From Monosiga brevicollis MX1 (lineage: Eukaryota > Opisthokonta > Choanoflagellata > Craspedida > Salpingoecidae): a DNA stretch of 31,203 bases. The notes under the pieces were generated by a model. That model had not been told where the DNA came from, made no database searches, and was given only the letters and a program-made list of their open reading frames with translations. Below, piece after piece: positions 1-11,419 of this stretch (position 1 is the stretch's first letter; the number at the start of each line of letters is the position of its first letter). The translations under genes and the position numbers were made by a program. The stretch covers positions 879,735-910,937 of the forward strand of contig NW_001865051.1 in NCBI RefSeq assembly GCF_000002865.3, in the 5' to 3' direction.

Positions 1-930
1 CCGCGGGGCGTGCCGAGGGCGTGCGAGGTGCACTGTGCGCCGGGTGCGCCGATCGCGTCGTCGTGTCACCGGACATCGGGCCCTCGTTGGCCGCTAGATT
101 ATCCGCGGGTCGTGCCGAGGGCGTGCGAGGTGCACTGTGCGCCGGGTGCGCCGATCGCGTCGTCGTGTCACCGGACATCGGGCCCTCGTTGGCCGCTAGA
201 TTATCCGCGGGTCGTGCCGAGGGCGTGCGAGGTGCACTGTGCGCCGGGTGCGCCGATCGCGTCGTCGTGTCACCGGACATCGGGCCCTCGTTGGCCGCTA
301 GATTTTCCGCGGGTCGTGCCGAGGGCGTGCGAGGTGCACTGTGCGCCGGGTGCGCCGATCGCGTCGTCGTGTCACCGGACATCGGGCCCTCGTTGGCCGC
401 TAGATTATCCGCGGGTCGTGCCGAGGGCGTGCGAGGTGCACTGTGCGCCGGGTGCGCCGATCGCGTCGTCGTGTCACCGGACATCGGGCCCTCGTTGGCC
501 GCTAGATTATCCGCGGGGCGTGCCGAGGGCGTGCGAGGTGCACTGTGCGCCGGGTGCGCCGATCGCGTCGTCGTGTTACCGGACATCGGGCCCTCGGTGG
601 CCGCTAGATTATCCGCGGGTCGTGCCGAGGGCGTGCGAGGTGCACTGTGCGCCGGGTGCGCCGATCGCGTCGTCGTGTCACCGGACATCGGGCCCTCGTT
701 GGCCGCTAGATTATCCGCGGGTCGTGCCGAGGGCGTGCGAGGTGCACTGTGCGCCGGGTGCGCCGATCGCGTCGTCGTGTCACCGGACATCGGGCCCTCG
801 TTGGCCGCTAGATTATCCGCGGGTCGTGCCGAGGGCGTGCGAGGTGCACTGTGCGCCGGGTGCGCCGATCGCGTCGTCGTGTCACCGGACATCGGGCCCT
901 CGTTGGCCGCTAGATTATTCGCAGGCCGTT
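1..930. repeat. 102-bp tandem array, nine copies plus a decayed tenth
   Basis: Units start at 1, 103, 205, 307, 409, 511, 613, 715 and 817, each 102 bp (34 codons); a diverged partial copy starts at 919. Copies differ at only a few sites: T/G in the GCGGGT/GGGGCG segment (copies 1 and 6 carry G), A to T near 304, and C to T plus T to G in copy 6. The unit is open in two plus-strand frames and one minus-strand frame. Only the minus frame continues into a long reading frame with matching older modules, so it is the likely coding frame. There it reads as a 34-residue module with D-N-L, E-G-P and T-T-T-R. There are no spacers, so it is not a CRISPR array. Confidence 0.95.
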
Positions 931-2435
931 GAGCTGGCACCAGGTCAGTTTTCTTGTGCACAAATTCTCTCTTCGTTGTAGTTTCTCCTACCATGACTCC
1001 GGGTTCGGGTTTGAGCGTATCTTTTGGGCGTTGCTCGGGCTCGCGCGCCTTGATAGGCATTGCTCGGAACGTTGACTTGTTCGTTGTTTCTCGTGAACTT
1101 GGTCCTTCTACTACGCACAAATTGTCGACTGGCTTTTTCACTGGAGTTCGTGGCAATGGCGCAAACGCTTGATGCGCTGACTTTGAGCTCGTGTCATCGC
1201 GGCTTGACATTTTGACATGCGGCGCATTGATGCCTGCTGAACCACCCTTGACTTCGTTTCTGCGCTGTAGAATCTGGGAAAGGGATGACGAAGACATCTC
1301 CACGGGTTCATCAAACTGACCAGCTTGTTTGCTTTCTGCAGGAGTAGGTGTCGACTTGGTGTTCCGATCTTTGCGCTTTGCGACCTTGGTCCTATCATCG
1401 GTTCCCTTGCGTAAGTTGCGTTGCCACTTTGAGGCAGGTTCATCAAAGCGGTGCTTGACCTCACGGCGAGAAACGCTTGGTGCTCCTGCTGTTTTTTCGC
1501 GATTGCTGATGCCAGGCTGTTCGCGTCGGACACGATATGTACGTTGGCGCTGCTTCTTCGCTTTGGCCTCGGTTTTTGAGGTCGGCTCAGCTGGCTGAGG
1601 CATTGCTGCGGTTACATTGGTTCCGCTGCCGCTAGCAGAAGCGGTTTCGGGAGTTTTGCGACGGGCAGGAAGCCAGCGCGTAATGCCTGTGGTGCGCCTT
1701 TGCGATGCCTGCTGCGCGGTTGCAGCGCGCACACTGCGGACGTTTGACGCTTTGCTGGAAGCATCAGCTTGTGAAGTAGCGGCACTGGCAATTGCCGTCG
1801 CGTTTGGGGTTGTTGAAGGCGTTTTCGTGCTTGAAAGGGGCGTCGATCCGGAGGGTGAATTGCCCAATGCGTGTTTGGCACCTTTGTCCTGGTTGGCGGC
1901 ACCGGACTTTGGCGCGGTAGAGCTTTTGCCTGTAATTGGATTATAACGGCGAGCAGAACTAGTCGTCACATTGGCTGTCACATTGTCAATGGAACGGGTT
2001 TTCCGTGGGACCACGCTCGAAGGTTCCAGAGTTGCCGTCGCAGACGATGAGCGTTCGCTGACGTGTTGACTGGAGCGGGTGCCTCGTGCAGCTGTGTTTG
2101 CAGCGGTAGCTGTCGCAGTTGCTCCCGAGGCTGGGAGTTGACTGGAAGCGGGTGGTGCGGTTGTTAGAATGGCTGGATGATCGAGCTGCTGCTCAGGGAA
2201 GGCACTTAAAGTAAAGGTATCGCGCCGTGGGCGTTGGCCTGGAGCACCGGCCGCCTGAGAAAAAAGACCGAGCGAGGATGATGAGTGGGAGTGCGATTAC
2301 AATCCGCTGGACCTGCTGAGTGGCAGGGAAGGATTGCGACAAAGGATCGTACGTCGCCAGCTCGGCGCAATGTGATGGTGTTACTCCTGGCCCGGCTTGG
2401 TCGGGTGGCTGTGCTCTCGCCGAAAATACCAGCAT
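1..2435 (-). CDS. SAXO/MAP6-like microtubule-binding repeat protein (5' part, runs off left edge)
   Basis: The minus strand is open without a stop from 2296 to base 1. The first exon is probably 2313-2435 (Met at 2435, in-frame TGA just upstream), joined by a 58-bp phase-0 intron (2255-2312, ending CTTTTTTCTCAG) to an exon from 2254 to the edge. That gives at least about 790 residues. The N-terminal 300-400 residues are Ser/Thr/Ala-rich and include an RRYNPITG stretch. From about 1125 down, modules appear with the pattern D-N-L, E-G-P, T-T, basic/Phe, Arg-Pro. Two are degenerate (35-residue spacing) and nine are nearly identical 34-residue copies. This cadence resembles the Mn modules of SAXO/FAM154 and MAP6 proteins, which bind and stabilise axonemal or stable microtubules. 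The family call is from memory of the consensus, not a search. Exon 1 is the least certain part; the C-terminus lies outside. Confidence 0.68.
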
Positions 2436-3606
2436 CTTGGGGGCGCTGGCCTCGCGTTTTCACTGGGACCGGCTCATGGGCACGAAGCTATCATACACCA
2501 GTTGAAATTGAGCAGGCGGCCAAAGGGTTCAAACCATCGGCACTGCTGAGAGAACGAAAAGGGGGGCGGGGAGGGGGGCGCTGGACTCAAACAAGAGCAC
2601 CATACACGTGTTACAAACTTTTGGAACGTACGTGGGGAACATTGGAAGTACGGCGCGCAGCCGGGGCTGGCATGGCGCCGCCATCTGCCGCCAGCCAAGG
2701 GAAGGACATGCTGCCCCGATATACTTTCCCGAACCAAATGCACTTTACAACCAAAAAGCACGCGCCCTTGACCAGACCGCACCCCGATCTCCGCAATCGG
2801 AGCGCCTCGAGCGACCGCTCACGAGCTCTGCACTGAACGAAAACATTACACACACACACACACACACACACTTGCGCACTGACTGTCATCCATTATCACA
2901 CACACCCACACACACACAACGTTTTGGCCTTGAAGAAGTTGGGTGTTGTATTGGCATGGGGTGGGTGGTCGGCAGTTGAGTTGGAGAAGCAGGGTGGAGA
3001 GGCAAGCGGTCGGCGCGCGCGCTGCCGACATGACATTCAGGAGTTGTGACCCCCCCGCTGACTGCCTGGCTGCCGTTTGGCCATAGCATCGCCTTGCTGC
3101 AACCCGACCAGAACAGCACAGAAGGTCAAGGGGTTCCCCTCGATCAGATGCAAAGAGTTGGGACCCAGTTTTTCCCCCTAGATCAATTCAAGTTGGCGCA
3201 GATCAAGCGGATCCGTGTTGCATGCATGGATGACATCAACCTAAAGCGTGTTTAATGATACAGTTTGGTCTGTCTGATGTTCTGTCTGACGTTCTGTAGG
3301 GCGTTGGTGTTGCTTGGCGTGGCGGGTTGGGGAGATGTCTTACGAGAACAAAAGGTGGCCTTTGGCTGGGGTGCCGGTGCCTTGGAGGATGGCGGCGTGT
3401 GAAGGAGCGTGAGGGGTGGAGCGTGAAATGGACGAATGAGTTGGGGCCAAAGTACATGTTTAAAGATGAAGCACAAGGGTAAGGCAACATTTTGGATTGA
3501 GCAGACAGGAAGCACCATTTGTACACTGGGAAAGTTGGCTCGTCGCTCACACAACAAAAGCTTGACATCAAATGTTGATAAACTGATAAACAGGCACCCG
3601 CCAAAT
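2436..3606. other. Intergenic spacer between the SAXO-like gene and the kinase gene
   Basis: Both flanking genes are on the minus strand, so this holds the 5' flank of the SAXO-like gene and the 3' flank of the kinase. I recognise no coding region. It contains a CA-rich stretch at 2847-2920, G- and C-rich runs near 2561-2578 and 3050, and an imperfect short tandem of TCTGTCTGA type at 3269-3297. ORFs here are short and resemble nothing I know. Confidence 0.5.
2847..2920. repeat. Interrupted (CA)n microsatellite
   Basis: Two CA runs, 2847-2871 and about 2896-2918, are separated by a short unique stretch. They lie upstream of the minus-strand SAXO-like gene. Confidence 0.9.
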
Positions 3607-6007
3607 CTATTCAGCAATGGACATAAAGGCGGAGCTAGGCGCAAACAGCGTTGCCGGCTGTCGCCGATAATTGTGAGGCTTTAAGCTCACGCCGGTCGGC
3701 ACGTTCCAACCACCGCCAACAGCACCGGCACGGCGGTGCAGCGACGGCTGTGGATAGCCGGTCACAGACCCCGGCTGCTCTCTGTGATGGCGACCATCCG
3801 CTTGAGTCGAGCTGGGTTGTGGTGCAGAGTGATGTTGGGCCTGACGTCCAGGGCCCACGGGATCAGAGGTTGGAATTTGTAGAACCCGTCCAAAGCGGTC
3901 GAGTACGGCTTGTGTCTCGTGTCCCGAAACCGGTCGTGTGGACTGCGAGTGTGATGGTGAGCCTTCCACTGGCGCGATGGAAATGGGCAGGGGCTGATGA
4001 CTACGCGCAAACATGCCCTTGCCAATGCCAGAGCTGCCTTGAGGTGAGGACAGGGCAGCCGGGGGACCACGCGCTCTTGGGCTGGTGCCCTGTCGACCGG
4101 GCATAAGGCTTGCGTGCAGTGCATGCTGCTCATAGCGCCGCGGCTGCCGGCTGTCCATGTCTGGAACCTGAACGCGAGCGAGCGCGTTGGAGGCGGCGGC
4201 ACGCTGGTGGTCCAGGTGATGCGCCACATTCTGCATGTTAAGGTGCGACGAATCACCATTGAGACGAGCGCGCGCGCCGCCACTCGACAACGAGCCTGCG
4301 CTGCCATTGGGAGAAGCCCCGTCCAAGGTTCCACCCATGGCATGGCTCGTCTTTCGAAGAGACCCACTACCAGTAGCCACGAGGCCCTCGCTTCCGCCAC
4401 TGCCACCACTGCTGAAACGGCCAAAGCGCGATGGTGTGGGCAAGGCTGAGGGGGCCAGGGACAGAGGATTGACAGCGTTATTCGCAGCCCCTGGAACACG
4501 AGCAGGGGTGGCTTGCCCCAATCCGCGTTGCCCAGTGGCGGCCACAGATGCCCCAGTTCCTGGAACACGAGCAGGGGTGGCTTGCCCCAATCCGCGTTGC
4601 CCAGTGGCGGCCACAGATGCCCCAGTTCCTGGAACACGAGCAGGGGTGGCTTGCCCCAATCCGCGCTGCCCAGTGGCGGCCACAGATGCCATGCCCGAAG
4701 CGCTTGTCATGCCCGCAGAGCGCTGCGTCATGCCAGTGGCGGTAAAGGGACTTGAAGGATTGGGCTGATTGCCCGAGTCGATGCCATTGGAAGTGCCTGT
4801 CGTAGGAGCTTGCGTATCGCGCTGTGACTGTGTCAGGGATGACGGCAGGCTGGTGCCTTCCTCAGTTATCTCCTCACTGGCGCCTGGTACGCTCTCCACC
4901 GAGCCGTCAGCACCAAGCTGCTTATCAGCAAACTCGGCAAAGTAAGACTCGCGAAGCATGTCCTGAGCAGCTGGTCGGAGATAAGGATCGATGGTCAAAA
5001 GCTGCATCAAGGCTTGGCGGAGTTGAGGGGTGTAGACGGAAGGCAGGCGCTTGTCAAAGAGGCCATTGCGAATCTTGTGCATCAGTTCTTGAAGGTTCTT
5101 GGCCTCAAAAGTAGGCTTGAGTGTGCAGGCTTCATACAAGACGCAACCCAAGGCCCTGTGCCAGTGCAAAGAAGAGGACAGTGACATGCCGGCGCAGGTG
5201 CATTAGAATGAGATGAGACTGTGCAGTGGAATGCAAAGACAAGTGTGTGGGGAGCATGGCGCACCAAATGTCGACTTTTTGTGAGTAGGGGATGCCTTTA
5301 GTCTGCTCTGGAGCTTGATAAAGTGGCGTGCCGCAGGGCGTAGAGCAGGTTCGAAGCTGAATACGTTGTGCGTTGTCATCCAGGATGCGAGCACAACCCA
5401 AATCACCAAGCTTGACCACACCCGAGGGCATCAAGAAGATGTTGGCAGACTTGACGTCACGATGAATCATGCCTCGGCGATGGATGTAGGCCAAGGCCTG
5501 CATGATCTGGGTCATCCAAACCATGAGCTGATCTTCGGGCAGGTAGCGCTTGGTGCGCGAGCGCTCGTTTAGGAGCGTAGCCAGATCGCCCTGGTCGGCA
5601 TACTCCATGACAATGTAGACCATGCGTGGGGTTTTGACAACTTCCTGAAACTGAATGATAAAGGGGTGTCGTAACTGAGAGTGCACCTGTGCTTCGCTGC
5701 GAGCCTCCATCATGGCTTGATCGTTGTCAACGCTCATTTCCTTCATGCAAAAGTCTTCTTTCGTAGCCAAGTCGGTGGCCAACCAGGCCTTGCCAAAGGA
5801 ACCCAGTCTAGAGAAGGTACGGAATAGAGATTGATGAAAGCACGGTCATGTCATTTCGTTCCAAAGGCAAGACTAGCAGGGCGCATGCTATGACCACACA
5901 GACTTGGCCCGCACATACCCGATGATGCGTTTCTTCTGATACTTTTGGTGGATCTCAGTCAGGTTGGTGGCATTGCTGAGGTCAAAACGCCCTGGATTGA
6001 GGGCCAT
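3607..6007 (-). CDS. NIMA-related (NEK) serine/threonine protein kinase
   Basis: Three exons: 6007-5919, 5807-5265 and 5155-3607. The introns (111 and 109 bp) have GT-AG ends and keep phase, giving 726 aa. The kinase domain spans about residues 24-280: glycine loop G-L-G-S-F-G (30-35), catalytic Lys52 in CMKEM, HRDVKSAN with catalytic Asp147, Asp165 in a DLG (not DFG) motif, an activation segment with STPCGTPLY, APE at 195-197, then VDIWALGCVLYEA across the second splice. DLG and this C-lobe are typical of NEKs, which act at centrosomes, basal bodies and cilia. The rest is a Ser/Pro/Gly-rich tail with three 23-residue repeats and no RCC1 or coiled-coil domain that I recognise, so the subfamily is not assigned. 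The start MALNPG leaves a short leader before the kinase domain; an upstream in-frame Met at 6223 is less plausible. The gene is head-to-head with the copine gene. Confidence 0.9.
4491..4690 (-). repeat. 69-bp in-frame tandem repeat (three copies) in the kinase tail
   Basis: Copies begin at 4491, 4560 and 4629 and are almost identical. Each encodes 23 residues with ATGQRGLGQATPARVPG as its core. The unit is a whole number of codons, so copy-number change would not shift the frame. Confidence 0.93.
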
Positions 6008-6350
6008 GATGCAGGGTGAACGAGGAAGGCTGCAGCAGTCCAAAATTGATCCCGTTGGATTGATCGACCGGCGTTGTGGATTTAATCTCTGCAGGCAAAA
6101 GTACAGAAGACAATCCGCAGCGTCTGGTGGCCGCTGGGCACTCTTGCTCGAACAATGTAGCAGGCTATCAAGCCAAACTGAGGGCAAACAGCACGAGCTA
6201 ATCTCGTGACATCTGGCTTCCAAGCATGTGCCAAGATAAGCGGCTGTGCAAAGAAGAAAGTCAGCCTTTGAGGTGCCAATAGTAATCGGCCCCCCTCCCC
6301 GTCACAGTGCGGCGAGTGCTGAAGCCGGCAGAACCCTTGCAAGGCTGATC

Positions 6351-6400
6351 CGTCCAAGAGCTCAAGTAAAATTGGCGTCCAAGAGCTCAAGTAAAATTGG
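6351..6400. repeat. Perfect 25-bp direct repeat, two copies
   Basis: The unit at 6351-6375 is repeated exactly at 6376-6400. It contains GAGCTC and AAGTAAAATTGG. It lies about 350 bp upstream of the kinase start codon, in non-coding DNA. Confidence 0.9.
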
Positions 6401-6541
6401 CGTGAAACCCCCCTCCAAGAATAAACTGGCAAGCAAGAGCAACTTCCGAGACAGGGCTGTGCCGCAGACCTGGCGAGCCGGCGTAACGAGGCGCGAGGCA
6501 GGCAGCATCCACGGCCCCGAGGCACGAGCAAAACTGTGTCC

Positions 6542-6576
6542 GTGTGTGTTCGTGTGTGTGTGTGTGTGTGTGTGTG
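6542..6576. repeat. (GT)n microsatellite
   Basis: A GT run with one TC interruption in the kinase/copine divergent spacer. Confidence 0.9.
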
Positions 6577-6715
6577 GTCGTGCGTCGTCAAGGCCACGGA
6601 CAATATACAGCCCTCGAACGGAGTGACAGGAACTTTTAAAAGCGAAAACAGTGAAGTTGCTCTGGAAATGTTGCGTATGCATCATCAAGACTCTCAAACG
6701 CTCTCTCAAACACAC

Positions 6716-6909
6716 ACACACTCTCTCTAAATCTCTCGAAAGCTCTCTAAATCTCTCTAAATCTCTGTCTCTCTATGCTATCTCTCTCCCTCTCTCTCTC
6801 TCTAAATCTCTCTCTCTAAATCTCTCTCTCTAAATCTCTCTCTCTAAATCTCTCTCTCTAAATCTCTCTCTCTAAATCTCTCTCTCTCTAAATCTCTCTC
6901 TCTCTCTCT
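6716..6909. repeat. CT-rich minisatellite with a 14-bp TAAATCTCTCTCTC unit
   Basis: A pyrimidine tract of nearly 200 bp, interrupted by AAA at regular spacing. From about 6803 to 6900 the period is mostly 14 bp with one longer unit; the left part is less regular. Confidence 0.9.
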
Positions 6910-7284
6910 TTGTGATGACAAAAATCCATAATTTCTTGTGCTGTTGTGTGTGTGCGAGCGATCAGATCCTTCCAGTCCTCGTCATTCGCGCTGCACGGTA
7001 CGCCTCTGCCCCTCTGCCCCTCTGTTCCTCTGCCCCTCTGCCCCTCTACCTTGCCCTTGTTCTTGGCCTTTGTCGTCGTTGACTTTGCCGGCATCGGCGG
7101 CGTCATTTTCTTGTCCCTCAAAGTCTGGCTTTCTCGCTCATCTGCCCTCCTCCACTGGTTTGTCGTCCTGGTGGTGCAGGAGAAAGCGGTCCACCGCCAG
7201 CTGTTTCGATTCGGCCAAGGAGCCGTTCAGCAAAAGGGCAGCTCAACCCCTGGATATCTTGTGCGGGTGTCGACACTCTACGCC

Positions 7285-10629
<3,345 letters not shown>

Positions 10630-11065
10630 CAAGGCCCCGTACAATTTTTGTACAGCACGTCATACATTGGGCATCCCGCGCCTGGATGAAGTGCCTGTGA
10701 AGAAGCGTTACACGTTATGAAAAAAATCTTAGACACTTTTGACTCAAAATTCATGACTTTTGGCCTTTTTGGAGAATTGGCATGAGGTCGGAAAGCCTGG
10801 TGTTTTTGGAAATTTGAATAGAAAGAAGAAAATAGGATGTTCAAACGCAGCATGTCACAAACAGCTGATAGCGACTGGCCCGTGCCGTGCGTTCGCGTTG
10901 CGTTCAATGTGTGAGGAAAAACGAAAGTAAATGACAGAAAGAAAAGAAGAAAAAACCGGGATCGCCATTCGATTTGAGCCTCTCGCAAGGAATTCGAGTC
11001 TGTCACAGGAATGAAGACGAAGGAACGGAAGGGATGCAGGCAAACCATGCGCCAGAGACAGCTGC
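10630..11065. other. Convergent spacer between the copine and UBAP2L-like genes
   Basis: This holds the 3' ends of two tail-to-tail genes. It is less GC-rich than the flanking coding DNA, with A-rich segments near 10720-10835 and 10915-10955. I see no gene and no canonical AATAAA. A palindromic GTACAATTTTTGTAC at 10638-10652 follows the copine stop. Confidence 0.5.
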
Positions 11066-11369
11066 TTAACTGGTGTGGTACTACAAAAAGATAGTCACGA
11101 GGTGAGATGCTGGTGTGAAAGCCTCCAAGCTGTATCAAGATTGCAGGCCTCAAAGTGACTCGAGATATCAAAAACTTACCGAGGACATGTCAAATGGATG
11201 ATGATGATAGGAACTGTCATGGTCACCCATGCCGCCGTGCTGGGCACTGCCCCGGCTGGCATCCGAGCTACTACCGGAAGGACCAACAGAGGGCGTGTAC
11301 TTGCTTGAGGCGCTGTAGGGCTGCTGCTGTTGACCTTGGTGGAACATGTAAGGAGGGAAGCCCATGCCA

Positions 11370-11419
<50 letters not shown>

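Larger units (their letters stand above)
6008..7284. other. Divergent spacer between the kinase (-) and copine (+) genes
   Basis: This 1.28-kb region probably holds both promoters and 5' untranslated regions. It contains a 25-bp direct repeat, a GT tract, a CT/TAAAT minisatellite and a CTGCCCCT-type pyrimidine run near 7008-7050. The copine frame is open back to 6946 without a family match, so an N-terminal extension cannot be excluded. I see no clear TATA box. Confidence 0.5.

Noticed and set aside
1-930. CRISPR array or centromeric satellite
   Set aside because: There are no unique spacers between copies, the host is eukaryotic, and the array is embedded in a continuous coding frame.
10-981. 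Plus-strand ORFs of 323 and 303 codons across the 102-bp array
   Set aside because: They are open only because the unit is a multiple of three and lacks stops in those frames. They end soon after the array, while the minus frame continues for more than 1.3 kb with related older modules.
1138-1902. Minus-strand ORFs at 1138-1533 and 1612-1902
   Set aside because: They are out-of-frame shadows of the SAXO-like reading frame, which is continuous through the same bases.
2524-2540. tRNA-like B-box (GGTTCAAACC)
   Set aside because: No matching A-box, acceptor stem or cloverleaf could be assembled around it.
3762-4768. Long ORFs on both strands over the kinase tail (291 codons minus, 177 codons plus)
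   Set aside because: They lie in alternative frames of the third kinase exon and repeat because of the 69-bp tandem; the kinase frame is fixed by the spliced catalytic domain.
6946-7284. N-terminal extension of the copine from an upstream ATG
   Set aside because: The extension is hydrophobic, repeats CTGCCCCT-derived residues and has no counterpart in copines, which begin close to C2A.
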